A DNA stretch of 64,000 nucleotides from DIGJ01 sp041821315 (GCA_041821315.1 JBGUEO010000006.1:62001-126000), one strand, 5' to 3'. Counted from the first letter of the stretch, positions 52,435-61,784 are shown. Notes: generated by a model from the sequence alone, not told the origin. Translations and numbers: made by a program.

Positions 52435-53369
52435 TAATGTCGCTGGAATACTCTTAGTTTTGCACTTTTTGATCTTGAGTTTTCTTCTAATTCTTCTTCA
52501 CCCGGTAAAATTGGTTTTCTTGTTATCACTTTTCCTTTTGATATATTTCCACAAATACAAATAGGAAAGTTTGGCGGACATGTACAAGGATTCTCATTTT
52601 TTCGAAAAATGGTTTTTACAATCCGATCTTCCAAAGAATGAAATGTAATAATACAAATTCGACCCTCATCGTTAAGTAAATCGATCATATCATTTAGTGT
52701 ATCATTTAGAACTTCAAGCTCTCGATTCAGCTCAATACGAATTGCTTGAAACGTTTTTTTTGCAGGATGTCCCATATTTTTTTGTATTTTCATTGGTATT
52801 GCTCTTTTAATTACTCGTGTTAACTCTTCTGTTGATTCAATTTCTTTTTCTCGTCGATATATAACAATATGCTTTGCTATATTTTTTGCAAATTTATCTT
52901 CTCCGTAATCTTTAATCATACGGTATAAATCATTCTCACTGTACGTATTTACAATATCTTTTGCGGTCTTTGACTGGCTTTGATCCATTCTCATATCAAG
53001 AGCTGCATTGCCCATGTATGAAAATCCACGTTCAACGTTATCAAGTTGATAGGACGATACTCCTAAATCCAACACAATTCCATCAACTTTTTCAATACCC
53101 ATATTCTTTAGCACTTGTTTAAAATTGCAGTAATTGTCTTTAACGATTGTAACGCAACTTGCAAATTCTTCTAATCGTTTTCCTGCTGCTTGAATTGCTG
53201 CTTCATCTTGGTCTATTCCAATAAATCTACCATTTAATCCCAACCGTTTGCATACCTCGTAGGCATGTCCTCCTCCACCTAGTGTACCATCCACATAGAT
53301 TCCATCCGGTTTTATATTCAAATTTTCAATGGTTTCCTCTAAGAGTACTGAAACGTGTTTAAATTCCAT
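52434..53369 (-). CDS. rsmH: 16S rRNA (cytosine-1402-N4)-methyltransferase RsmH
   Basis: RsmH (MraW) methylates C1402 of 16S rRNA. The SAM motif is YVDGTLGGGGHAYEVCKRL (near 26), with KVDGIVLDLGVSSYQLD and ITFHSLEDRIVK. A CTCPPNFPICICG cysteine-rich segment lies near the C-terminus. 311 aa. ATG at 53369 is used because GTG two codons earlier overlaps AAGGAG. It is 18 nt from mraZ. Confidence 0.96.
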   Translation of the reverse strand: MEFKHVSVLLEETIENLNIKPDGIYVDGTLGGGGHAYEVCKRLGLNGRFIGIDQDEAAIQAAGKRLEEFASCVTIVKDNYCNFKQVLKNMGIEKVDGIVLDLGVSSYQLDNVERGFSYMGNAALDMRMDQSQSKTAKDIVNTYSENDLYRMIKDYGEDKFAKNIAKHIVIYRREKEIESTEELTRVIKRAIPMKIQKNMGHPAKKTFQAIRIELNRELEVLNDTLNDMIDLLNDEGRICIITFHSLEDRIVKTIFRKNENPCTCPPNFPICICGNISKGKVITRKPILPGEEELEENSRSKSAKLRVFQRH

Positions 53370-53387
53370 AACCACTCCTTATCTCTA

Positions 53388-53816
53388 CTAGAAACTAAGT
53401 CCAAAACCAGACATATTTTCTGCAATATCATCCATATTATCAAAACTGTTATTTGCTTCCCAACGCTCTTTTGACCAGATTTCAATTTTGCTAAGAACAC
53501 CAACAAACACAACATCTTTTTCTAATCCGACTGCTTCTCGAAGTTTTGATGGAATTAAAATTCTTCCCTGCTTATCCACTTCCATACTTGCAGCTCCTGC
53601 CATAAAATAGCGTTGTAATTGTCTGGCCTCTTTGTTCCCCGGTAAGCTCTTTAGTTCGGAAACAAAGCTGTCCCATTCCTTATCAGGATAGACAAATAAG
53701 CACCCATCTAAGCCTAGCGTCACAACAAATTTTTCCCCGAGTGATTCTCTAAACTTAGCCGGTACGATGATTCTACCTTTTGAATCAATCGAATGGTTAT
53801 ATTCTCCCATGAACAT
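53388..53816 (-). CDS. mraZ: Transcriptional regulator MraZ
   Basis: MraZ is a DNA-binding regulator of the dcw cluster. The 142-aa protein consists of two SpoVT/AbrB-like halves (SIDSKGRIIVPAKFRESLG near residue 10 and VDKQGRILIPSKLREAVGL near 83), each with the family DxxGR motif. It starts the division cluster, and a phased array of AAGTGG repeats, the known MraZ operator pattern, lies in its leader. Autoregulation is therefore very likely. Confidence 0.96.
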   Translation of the reverse strand: MFMGEYNHSIDSKGRIIVPAKFRESLGEKFVVTLGLDGCLFVYPDKEWDSFVSELKSLPGNKEARQLQRYFMAGAASMEVDKQGRILIPSKLREAVGLEKDVVFVGVLSKIEIWSKERWEANNSFDNMDDIAENMSGFGLSF

Positions 53817-53855
53817 AATCCCACCGCCTTTTATTTTGCCTTTTGGAAAGTTATC

Positions 53856-53902
53856 CCACTTTCATGGCATCTCATACCACTTTCCCCCACTTTGCTCCAC
53901 TT
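53856..53902 (-). promoter_or_regulatory. MraZ operator: four phased AAGTGG repeats
   Basis: On the minus strand AAGTGG occurs at 53897-53902, then AAAGTGG at 53887-53893, 53877-53883 and 53856-53862. Starts are 10, 10 and 21 nt apart, so all are on the same helical face. MraZ of other bacteria binds such 10-nt phased repeats. The array starts about 8 nt after the -10. Confidence 0.82.
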
Positions 53903-53910
53903 ATATATTG

Positions 53911-53939
53911 ATAATACACTATTATTGGGAAATTGGCAA
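53911..53939 (-). promoter_or_regulatory. mraZ (dcw cluster) promoter, sigma-A-like
   Basis: On the minus strand TTGCCA (53934-53939), 17-nt spacer and TATTAT (53911-53916). It lies about 95 nt upstream of the mraZ start, directly followed by the MraZ boxes. Confidence 0.78.
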
Positions 53940-53989
53940 CTATCTTTACCTTGAAAATAGATATTTTATTAAGAAATTATGAACAAAAT

Positions 53990-54035
53990 AAAAACACATG
54001 ATGCCACTACTACATGTAGCTTTTCATGTGTTTTT
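53990..54035 (-). terminator. Intrinsic terminator after lgt
   Basis: On the minus strand AAAAACACATGA pairs perfectly with TCATGTGTTTTT (12 bp) with a 22-nt loop, itself containing CTACATGTAG. T-rich sequence follows (ATTTTG). It separates the rsmB-lgt operon from mraZ. Confidence 0.82.
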
Positions 54036-54068
54036 TATTCCGTTATATAGTAACCAATTAAAAAGAGT

Positions 54069-54926
54069 TTATTTTTTTATTCTCTTGCGATTAAAAAGGA
54101 TAATTGCAAGGGAGATCACAATAAGTAAAGCAGAAAGTGCCATTGATATTGGAATACTTGTGCTCCATAATAAAAGTTGGTCAGTTCTCATACTCTCTAT
54201 CCAAAATCTTCCCAAACCATAACCAATTAAATAAAGTAAAATCACTTCTCCATCAAATTTCTTATGTTTTGAATAAATAATCAATACAATCAATAATACT
54301 ATATTCCATACTGACTCATACAAAAAAGTTGGGTGTACTAGTATCGAATCATTTACAACATATTTCTCCATCACTAATGCATTTGCAAGTGACATGTTGC
54401 TTTTTGCAACACTCCATGGAAGTTTCATAGCAAAAAGACTATTTCCTGCATAACCGCCAAAAGCTTCACAATTAAAAAAATTACCCCAACGTCCAATAAT
54501 CTGCCCAGTAACAAGACCCAAACATCCAGTATCTGTTAACAATCCAAAACTCACTTTTTTAACTTTAGAAAAAATGTAGGCAGTTGCAACAGCTCCAATC
54601 ACGCCACCATAAATTGCAAGTCCACCATTTCGTGTATTAAAAACCTCCAATGGATTATCCTTGTATAAGTCCCAACTGAAGATAACATAGTAAATTCTAG
54701 CGCAAATAACACTAACTGGTATTGCAATCAATGCTAAATCCAAATATATATCTGGATTTTGTCCGGTTCTTCTTGCTTGCCATTCAGCTACTAGATAACC
54801 AAAAATCATTCCAGCAGCAATAATAACCCCATAAAATGCAATTCGAAACCCAAAAATATTAAATCCAGACTGTACACCCTGTAAATAGATCCCAATATTC
54901 GGAAATTCAATATTTACTCCTGACAT
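54069..54926 (-). CDS. lgt: Prolipoprotein diacylglyceryl transferase Lgt
   Basis: Lgt transfers diacylglycerol to the lipobox Cys of prolipoproteins. Seven transmembrane helices, with the signatures NGGLAIYGGVIGA and IIGRWGNFFNCEAFGG, are clear. 285 aa with the ATG at 54926. A GTG six bases further upstream lies inside the GGGGGAG site. It follows ychF with a 15-nt gap and ends the operon at a terminator. Confidence 0.96.
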   Translation of the reverse strand: MSGVNIEFPNIGIYLQGVQSGFNIFGFRIAFYGVIIAAGMIFGYLVAEWQARRTGQNPDIYLDLALIAIPVSVICARIYYVIFSWDLYKDNPLEVFNTRNGGLAIYGGVIGAVATAYIFSKVKKVSFGLLTDTGCLGLVTGQIIGRWGNFFNCEAFGGYAGNSLFAMKLPWSVAKSNMSLANALVMEKYVVNDSILVHPTFLYESVWNIVLLIVLIIYSKHKKFDGEVILLYLIGYGLGRFWIESMRTDQLLLWSTSIPISMALSALLIVISLAIILFNRKRIKK

Positions 54927-54941
54927 AGGCACTCCCCCTTA

Positions 54942-56039
54942 TTAAACATTAAAACGGAATAAAATCACATCGCCGTCTTTTACAATATACTCTTTTCCCT
55001 CTATTCCTACTAAACCTTTTTCCTTCGCTGCAGCAGTACTTTTGCAATCTAATAAATTTTGATAATTAACAACTTCCGCTCGAATAAACCCTCGTTCAAA
55101 ATCAGAATGGATCTTACCAGCAGCCTGCGGTGCCTTTGTTCCTATCTTAATCGTCCATGCTCTCGTTTCATCCTCACCAGAAGTTAAATAACTAATCAGT
55201 CCGAGCAAGCTATAACTTGCTTTGATTAGTTTTTCTAAACCAGATTCTTTCAATCCCAAATCCTCAAGGAACATCGTTTTTTCTTCCTCGTCTAATTCAG
55301 CAATTTCTTGTTCAATCTGTGCGCAGATTACAAACACTTCACACTCTTCCGACTCACCATGTTTCCTTACCTTTGCAACAAACGAATTACCTTCTCCATC
55401 ATCCGCCAAATCATCTTCCGAGACATTGGCTGCATAAATAACTGGCTTTGCCGTCAAAAGAGTATACGATGATATCCATTCCTTTTCTTCTTCATCCTCT
55501 GTTTCAAATGTTTTTGCTAGTTTTCCTTCTTCTAAATGTGCTTTCATTCGTTCTAATACGTCCACTTCTTTTGCAAGTGTCTTATCATTTCTAGCTCCTT
55601 TTGAAGTTTTAGCAAGACGGCGTTCCAAAATTTCAATATCTGAAAATATAAGTTCTAGATTAATTGTTTCAATATCTCGAATTGGATCAACACTTCCATC
55701 AACATGTATGACATTGGTATCTTCAAAGCAACGCACTACATGAACAATTGCATCAACTTCACGTATATTAGAAAGGAATTGATTTCCCAAGCCTTCTCCT
55801 TTTGATGCTCCTTTTACTAACCCAGCTATATCAACAAATTCAATCACTGCAGGAGTAACCTTTTTTGAGTGATAGAGATCACCCAACTGCTTGAGTCTTT
55901 GATCTGGCACACTGACAATTCCCACGTTTGGATCAATGGTACAAAATGGATAATTTGCCGATTCTGCACCTGCCTTTGTCAAAGAATTAAATAAAGTACT
56001 CTTTCCTACATTTGGTAATCCCACAATTCCTAACTTCAT
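54942..56039 (-). CDS. ychF: Redox-regulated ATPase YchF (Obg family)
   Basis: YchF is a universally conserved Obg-like ATPase associated with ribosomes. G1 is GLPNVGKSTLFNSLTK near residue 6, G3 is DIAGLVKGASKGEGLG and the C-terminal TGS domain holds KIGTKAPQAAGKIHSDFERG. 365 aa, the usual size. A NxxE/NKxD-type G4 motif (NVSE) replaces NKxD, which fits the ATP preference of YchF. Confidence 0.97.
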   Translation of the reverse strand: MKLGIVGLPNVGKSTLFNSLTKAGAESANYPFCTIDPNVGIVSVPDQRLKQLGDLYHSKKVTPAVIEFVDIAGLVKGASKGEGLGNQFLSNIREVDAIVHVVRCFEDTNVIHVDGSVDPIRDIETINLELIFSDIEILERRLAKTSKGARNDKTLAKEVDVLERMKAHLEEGKLAKTFETEDEEEKEWISSYTLLTAKPVIYAANVSEDDLADDGEGNSFVAKVRKHGESEECEVFVICAQIEQEIAELDEEEKTMFLEDLGLKESGLEKLIKASYSLLGLISYLTSGEDETRAWTIKIGTKAPQAAGKIHSDFERGFIRAEVVNYQNLLDCKSTAAAKEKGLVGIEGKEYIVKDGDVILFRFNV

Positions 56040-56056
56040 CCTATCTATTCTCCTTC

Positions 56057-56728
56057 TTAATCATTTGCTTCAATCACTATAAACGTTCCATTCCGAAAGG
56101 ATACTTGTCCTTTTTCTAAAAGAAGTTCATTGCTTATCCCAAAACTATTTTCTAACAAAAAATCAATCGAATCCGTATTATACTTAAATCCTGTTAACGT
56201 AACCGCCTCCACATTTCCCCCCAAGGGAATTAATGAAAGATAGGTTCCATACATTTTATCTTTTTCCAAACAAAAAGAGTTATTTTTCAAATAAATTCGA
56301 TTATGTTCATCTAAAATATAGGCATAAACCTTTTTTTCTAATGGTTGTAAAAGCAAATGGATGTTTGCTAACACATGATCCATTCGGGTTCCGATTGCAC
56401 CCATCACACAAATTTCCTTTGCTCCTAACTTGAGTGCAAGTGAAATTGCAATCTGTGTATCCGTTTCATCCTTTTCTGGATGATATTCATATATCTTTGT
56501 TTTAATTTCACCTATTTTGATACGTTGTCGATACATCGCAATTAATTCACTCGAAACAGTATCAAAATCTCCTACCAAATAATCAATCGATAGCTTCATT
56601 TTATCAACAAGTGCAAGTGCACCGTCGACGCAAATGATACCTTGCAATCGTCTGTGCTCAACAAATTCTCGAATAAAAAGTTCGCTTAGATTTCCACCTG
56701 TTACTATTAAAAAGCAATTATTATCCAT
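56057..56728 (-). CDS. Thiamine pyrophosphokinase
   Basis: The 223-aa protein converts thiamine to thiamine diphosphate. The catalytic domain has the diagnostic acidic motifs DYLVGDFDTVSSE (near 50) and HPEKDETDTQIAISLAL (near 84), then GAIGTRMDHVLANI. A C-terminal B1-binding domain ends with SFRNGTFIVIEAND. Widely conserved in Firmicutes at this place, near rpe and rsgA. A single-copy housekeeping gene (ThiN/Tnr3 family). Confidence 0.94.
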   Translation of the reverse strand: MDNNCFLIVTGGNLSELFIREFVEHRRLQGIICVDGALALVDKMKLSIDYLVGDFDTVSSELIAMYRQRIKIGEIKTKIYEYHPEKDETDTQIAISLALKLGAKEICVMGAIGTRMDHVLANIHLLLQPLEKKVYAYILDEHNRIYLKNNSFCLEKDKMYGTYLSLIPLGGNVEAVTLTGFKYNTDSIDFLLENSFGISNELLLEKGQVSFRNGTFIVIEAND

Positions 56729-56736
56729 ACTGATTT

Positions 56737-57438
56737 TTAATCTCCTTGGCGTTGCTTTTGTAATTGTTCTCTTTGAAGTGCAAAGAGAAACTTTCTTAAA
56801 TTTTTATCAGAACGCAAAAACGTACATCCATAAAACTCCATGTATTTATCACGTCTTCGTTCCATATGCCTTACCACTTCACACTTAAAATACATCGTTC
56901 CAAGCGAAGTAAACAGTGGAAATCCAATTTCATCTCCATTATCTAGTACTTGATTGGTATAAAACCCAGTACCATTTTCGCTTACATCTTTTAAAATTCC
57001 TTCAAATTCCTCAACTGTAACCGTTCCTTCTTCATTTCCATACTCATCTACAGGTAGTTCTCCCTCGTTTTCATCACTTTCTTTATGGTGAAAACGGTAC
57101 AAAACAATCTCCTCTCCAATGTCTACGCGAAATGATTTCCGTCGATTAAAACTCTCTCCATTTTTATTGCTGGATAAACAATGCATTTTCACACTGTCAA
57201 GGGTTTCAATCGTTCCTTTCACCTTGTTCCATTGAAAGATATGGACATCATCTCGATAAATTACATCAACTTCATCGCTATCTAAAAAGCGAAATACTCT
57301 ATTTCCAGATGCAATCAACGTTATATATACCTTACCCTCAGCAGTACTTTCAATTGTACTAACCAATCGATAACGATAGCCTTCTCTTGTAACATAAATC
57401 TCAAGTCCTCTACCGACCTTTAGATTCTCCAGTCGCAT
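56737..57438 (-). CDS. PilZ-domain protein (probable c-di-GMP effector)
   Basis: The 233-residue cytoplasmic protein has an N-terminal beta-rich region (about 1-95) and a PilZ domain with RRKSFR (near 100) and DVSENG (near 151). About 47 residues separate the two motifs, largely filled by an acidic insert (KESDENEGELPVDEYGNEE), unlike most PilZ domains. It overlaps the rpe 3' end by 29 nt. The ATG at 57438 is 9 nt after AAGGAGG, and a TTG two codons earlier is too close. It could sense c-di-GMP and act on motility or another output, which is unknown. Confidence 0.85.
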   Translation of the reverse strand: MRLENLKVGRGLEIYVTREGYRYRLVSTIESTAEGKVYITLIASGNRVFRFLDSDEVDVIYRDDVHIFQWNKVKGTIETLDSVKMHCLSSNKNGESFNRRKSFRVDIGEEIVLYRFHHKESDENEGELPVDEYGNEEGTVTVEEFEGILKDVSENGTGFYTNQVLDNGDEIGFPLFTSLGTMYFKCEVVRHMERRRDKYMEFYGCTFLRSDKNLRKFLFALQREQLQKQRQGD

Positions 57439-58087
57439 TTGCAAAAACCTCCTTGAACAATGCTACATTTTCATCAATGTTACCGCGAAATACCGATGTA
57501 CCCGCTACTAATATATTTGCTCCTGCCTTTATTATACCAGCTGCATTCGTTGCATTTATCCCACCATCCACTTGAATATCAATATCCGGATGGTTTCGTT
57601 TTATCATAGATTTTAAATCTTCTATTTTTTGATAGGAATTTGGAATTAATGTTTGCCCCCCAAAGCCTGGATTAACCGTCATTACAAGTACCATATCCAC
57701 ATCATCTAAAACATATTCAATTGCAGAAGGATGTGTCGCAGGATTAATTGCTACGGAAGCCTTTATTCCCTTACTTTTAATATATTGTAAGGTACGATTT
57801 AGATGCTTACACGCTTCCGCATGTACCGTAATTCCATCTGCTCCCGCTTCGATAAAATCATCAATATATCGAATTGGCTCTTCAATCATTAAATGAACAT
57901 CGAAAAAACGTTTTGACTTCTCGCGGATTGCTTTTATGACTGGTACTCCCACTGATATACTTGGAACAAACATCCCATCCATCACGTCAATATGCACATA
58001 CTCTGCCCCTGCTTTATCTATCCTTCTTATTTGTTCACCTAAATTAGAAAAATCTGCTGCAAGTATTGATGGTGCTAACTTAAACAT
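57410..58087 (-). CDS. rpe: Ribulose-phosphate 3-epimerase
   Basis: Rpe interconverts ribulose-5-phosphate and xylulose-5-phosphate in the pentose phosphate pathway. The TIM-barrel motifs are clear: LAPSILAADFSNLGEQI, EYVHIDVMDGMFVPSI, FDVHLMIEEP and MTVNPGFGGQ, with IQVDGGINATN. 225 aa. It is placed between rsgA and the PilZ gene, as in many Firmicutes. Confidence 0.97.
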   Translation of the reverse strand: MFKLAPSILAADFSNLGEQIRRIDKAGAEYVHIDVMDGMFVPSISVGVPVIKAIREKSKRFFDVHLMIEEPIRYIDDFIEAGADGITVHAEACKHLNRTLQYIKSKGIKASVAINPATHPSAIEYVLDDVDMVLVMTVNPGFGGQTLIPNSYQKIEDLKSMIKRNHPDIDIQVDGGINATNAAGIIKAGANILVAGTSVFRGNIDENVALFKEVFANATGESKGR

Positions 58088-58098
58088 AGTGTTCTCCT

Positions 58099-58980
58099 TT
58101 ATTTATATTTCTTTTTATTCTTTAATTCTTCATATAATAAAACATAATTATCATATCTTATTTTACTAAGCTCTCCTTTTTCCAATGCCTGCTTAACCGC
58201 ACAATCTGGCTCCTTTAAATGAAGACAGCCTGCAAACCGACAAAATTCTTCATATTTTATAAACTCTGGAAAATAGTTTTTCAACTCATCTTTCTCAATA
58301 TTTTCGATAAACAGAGAACTAAATCCAGGCGTATCCATAATATAGGCCGCATCTTCCATACAAAAAAGTTCTGAATGCCTTGTTGTATGCTTTCCTCTCT
58401 CTATTTTTTGGCTTATCTCACCTGTTTCCATATTTGCTTCTGGAATCAAAAGATTGATTAAGGACGATTTTCCAACCCCCGATGGTCCAGCCAACACCGT
58501 AGTTTTATTTTTCATAAGACTACGCAATTCTTCCACGCCCTCTTGCTTTGCAGCACTCGTAAATATAACTTGATACTTTCCTTGTTCATACGTATCCAAT
58601 AGAAGGTTTGAATTTTGTTGAGATGCAACATCCATTTTATTAAAACAGATGATTGTTTCAATCTTTTGCTTATTCATCATAAGTAAAAATCGATCCAACA
58701 AATTAAGATTTGGCTCTGGCTTAGCCACAGCAAAAATAACCAAAGCTTGATCAATATTAGAAACAGCCGGACGAATCAATTGATTCATCCGGGCTAATAT
58801 TTCCATTATATTCCCCTTTTTTTCATTTTCATCAAGTATATCAAAGATAACATTATCTCCAACAAGGGGTTTTTGCTTTCGATTTCGGAAAATTCCCTTT
58901 GCCTTACATTCATACACGCCCATTTTAGGTGTATGAACATAATAAAACCCTGCAATTCCTTTAATTATTTTTCCCTGCAT
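58099..58980 (-). CDS. rsgA: Ribosome small subunit-dependent GTPase RsgA
   Basis: RsgA assists late 30S maturation. It has an OB-fold (about 1-70) and a circularly permuted GTPase with G4 (FNKMD) before G1 (GPSGVGKSSLIN). G3 is DTPGFS. A zinc-binding C-terminal motif follows: CRFAGCLHLKEPDC. 293 aa. The start shares one base with the end of prkC, a layout conserved in Firmicutes. Confidence 0.97.
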   Translation of the reverse strand: MQGKIIKGIAGFYYVHTPKMGVYECKAKGIFRNRKQKPLVGDNVIFDILDENEKKGNIMEILARMNQLIRPAVSNIDQALVIFAVAKPEPNLNLLDRFLLMMNKQKIETIICFNKMDVASQQNSNLLLDTYEQGKYQVIFTSAAKQEGVEELRSLMKNKTTVLAGPSGVGKSSLINLLIPEANMETGEISQKIERGKHTTRHSELFCMEDAAYIMDTPGFSSLFIENIEKDELKNYFPEFIKYEEFCRFAGCLHLKEPDCAVKQALEKGELSKIRYDNYVLLYEELKNKKKYK

Positions 58981-61031
58981 TATTGTGTTACCTTCGTAAA
59001 GGAAACTGAATGCGTCGATCCAAATTTTTCATCATCGAGATAAAGAGAGATTTCACCAATCGAATCACTTTTTCCTTCAAAGGAAATAGCCATTGGAAAA
59101 CTATAATAATTCACATCGTCATTATAAACTTCCCAACTCTTTCCATCTTGAGCAAGGACAACCGATAAGGTTCCTTCTTCTTCTTCATACGTAAATGGAT
59201 TTTCTGTAATCGTAAATGATGCCTCATAACTATAGGTTGCTTCTGGTCCTAAGCTTACTATAAAGGTGACTTTTGTACCTTCTTCTACCTGCGTACCACT
59301 ACTATGTGATTGAGAAATAACCTTCCCTTGTTTTATCGTATCATCATATTTATATTCTTTTACTTCACCCGTAAGTCCTTTTTCAATCAGTTTTGCCAAC
59401 GCTTTCTTTTCTGTAAGCCCGCTTAAATCTGGAACGGTAGCAACTTTTGTTTCTTTTCCTTTACTTACCACAACCGATACGCTAGAATCTCGATCAAGTG
59501 ATGTACCAGCTGCTGGTACAGTACGAATAACTTTTCCCGCTTCCACTGAATCATTAAATTCTTCCGAACTTTTTGTTGCACTTAATCCAGCTAAAGTTAT
59601 CGCATACTGTGCATCTGCCAATGCTTTTCCAGCAACTTCTGGAACCACAACGACCGTTTCGTCTGGTCCTGTACTAACTACAAGTTCAACGGTTCCACCT
59701 TCTTCAATTGTATCATTTTGTGCTGGATTTTGACCACATACAAGCCCTTTTTCATATAGTTCAGAAGCTTCTTCCACTACCTTTGGCAGCAATCCCATTT
59801 CAGTAATTGTATTTTCAGCAACTTCTTGTGTCATACCAATAAATTTAGGAACCGTAACTCCAGTCTGTGTCTCTTCAACCGTCGGTGATGGCGATATCGA
59901 AGGCGTTGGCGATGGTGATGCAACCGCTGTTCCACTTTTAAATGGTATTAGCTTTGCAATCAAAAAAATGATAATAATGACCATAATAATAGCTGCAGCA
60001 ATTCCACCAACAATTGCTATTTTTTCAAGTTTTGGATCAAGTTCCTTTTCATTCTCATCATCATCATCCATATTTATCTCCGATTCTTTATCTGTCATAA
60101 TCGGAGCGGTATGTTTGGTCGCTCGACGTATGGAGCTTACTTCTTCCTCTGATAAATTTATGGTTGGTGAATCGTCTACCAACGTCGGCATTAATTGTAC
60201 AAAATCGCCCTCAGGATTTGCAATTGATTTTTTTAAATCTTCAATCAAGGCAGAAGCCGTAAGATACCTACGCTCCGGCTTTTTCTGCATACATTTTTGA
60301 ACAATTTTGTCTAAACTAGGTGTAACCGCCGAATTAAGACTTCGCACTGGAGTTGCCTCATCTTGAATATGAGAAAGTGCAACCGAAACGGTATTATCTC
60401 CTACAAACGGAACTTGTCCTGTTAGCATTTCATACAAAGTGACTCCCAAAGAGTAAATATCGCTCTTCTCATCACTATATCCACCTCTTGCCTGTTCTGG
60501 TGAAATGTAATGTACCGATCCCATTGCATTGGATGTAATCGTATTCGATGATGCTGCTTTTGCAATACCAAAATCAGTAACTTTCACCTTTCCTTCTCTC
60601 GAAATAATAATATTTTGCGGTTTTATATCCCGATGTATAATATGATTGGCATGTGCTGCTTCCACCCCCTGCGCAATCTGAATTGTAATACCCGTTGCTT
60701 CTTTAATTTCCAATTTTCCTTTGCGTTCAATAAAACTTTTCAGCGTAATTCCTTCCACTAGCTCCATTACAATATAGTAAAGACCATCATCCTCTCCTAC
60801 ATCATAAACATTAACAATATTGGGATGTGATAAACCTGCTGCTGATTGTGCCTCTGCACGAAACTTATCCACGAATTTTTTATCTTCGCTATATTCCTGC
60901 TTTAGTATTTTGATTGCAACAAAACGATTGAGTCTGTGACATCTTGCTTTGTATACATCAGCCATTCCCCCGGTTCCGATTTTACTGATAATTTCATATC
61001 GATCACCGATAAACATACCTGGTTTTACCAT
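58980..61031 (-). CDS. prkC: PASTA-domain serine/threonine kinase PrkC (Stk1-type)
   Basis: This membrane kinase responds to muropeptides and controls cell wall and germination functions. The kinase domain (about 10-275) has a Gly-rich loop (GTGGMADVYKA), the catalytic HRDIKPQN and the DFGIAKA. A transmembrane helix lies near 340-362. Three PASTA repeats follow (VPKFIGM, VPEVAGK, VPDLSGL) before a C-terminal beta region of about 90 residues. The ATG at 61031 is used because the GTG at 61037 overlaps AGAGGTG. 683 aa. Confidence 0.96.
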   Translation of the reverse strand: MVKPGMFIGDRYEIISKIGTGGMADVYKARCHRLNRFVAIKILKQEYSEDKKFVDKFRAEAQSAAGLSHPNIVNVYDVGEDDGLYYIVMELVEGITLKSFIERKGKLEIKEATGITIQIAQGVEAAHANHIIHRDIKPQNIIISREGKVKVTDFGIAKAASSNTITSNAMGSVHYISPEQARGGYSDEKSDIYSLGVTLYEMLTGQVPFVGDNTVSVALSHIQDEATPVRSLNSAVTPSLDKIVQKCMQKKPERRYLTASALIEDLKKSIANPEGDFVQLMPTLVDDSPTINLSEEEVSSIRRATKHTAPIMTDKESEINMDDDDENEKELDPKLEKIAIVGGIAAAIIMVIIIIFLIAKLIPFKSGTAVASPSPTPSISPSPTVEETQTGVTVPKFIGMTQEVAENTITEMGLLPKVVEEASELYEKGLVCGQNPAQNDTIEEGGTVELVVSTGPDETVVVVPEVAGKALADAQYAITLAGLSATKSSEEFNDSVEAGKVIRTVPAAGTSLDRDSSVSVVVSKGKETKVATVPDLSGLTEKKALAKLIEKGLTGEVKEYKYDDTIKQGKVISQSHSSGTQVEEGTKVTFIVSLGPEATYSYEASFTITENPFTYEEEEGTLSVVLAQDGKSWEVYNDDVNYYSFPMAISFEGKSDSIGEISLYLDDEKFGSTHSVSFTKVTQ

Positions 61032-61044
61032 TTTCACCTCTCCT

Positions 61045-61767
61045 TTATATTCGAATTAATATAATCGAAATATTATCTTTTCCTCCGCAAGCGTTCGCTT
61101 TTTCAATTAATTTACTGCCCGCTATACTTATCTGTGAGTATCTTCGTATCACATACATAATATCTTCATCTTCCATCATATTACTAAGACCATCTGAACA
61201 AAGTAACACAATATCATCCTTTTTAAGTTCCACCTCGAAATAATCCGCTGTAACCTCTTCATTTGTACCAAGAGCTCTTGTAATTATATTTTTATTTGGA
61301 TGCAGCCTTGATTCTTTTCGTTCGATTTCACCGTTTCGAATCATTTCTTCAACCAAAGAATGGTCTTGCGTTACTTGCTTTATTCCTTTTTCATTGATAG
61401 TATATAACCTTGAATCGCCAATATTGGCAACATAAAGTACAGATTCCATAATAACTGCAGAAACAAAAGTGGTTCCCATACCTTCATATTCAATGCTTGC
61501 TTTTGCGTCAGCCAAAACCTGTTTGTTTGCATTATGAATTGCTTCTTCTAAAATGCTGACAGTTGTCTTTTTCTCAGTCTTCTTAATACTGTCAACCACA
61601 CAGTCAACGCAGGTTTTTGATGCATAGTCCCCTGCTTTATGTCCGCCCATTCCATCTGCAACAATAAACAGATTCGGGAAACTACCAATAGAATTCTCTG
61701 CGCAAAATATGTAATCTTGATTTGACTGGCGTTTTATGCCAATATCCGTCATTGCAAAACTCTCCAT
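61045..61767 (-). CDS. prpC: PP2C-family protein phosphatase PrpC (Stp1-type)
   Basis: PrpC dephosphorylates PrkC and its substrates. The PP2C metal-binding motifs are present: KRQSNQD (near 14), ADGMGGHKAGDYAS (near 37), VLLCSDGLSNM and the final KDNISIILI. 240 aa, standard. Preceded by GGAGGGAG. It is 13 nt before prkC, the usual kinase-phosphatase pair, and probably cotranscribed. Confidence 0.96.
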   Translation of the reverse strand: MESFAMTDIGIKRQSNQDYIFCAENSIGSFPNLFIVADGMGGHKAGDYASKTCVDCVVDSIKKTEKKTTVSILEEAIHNANKQVLADAKASIEYEGMGTTFVSAVIMESVLYVANIGDSRLYTINEKGIKQVTQDHSLVEEMIRNGEIERKESRLHPNKNIITRALGTNEEVTADYFEVELKKDDIVLLCSDGLSNMMEDEDIMYVIRRYSQISIAGSKLIEKANACGGKDNISIILIRI

Positions 61768-61784
61768 TGATTCTCCCTCCTATT

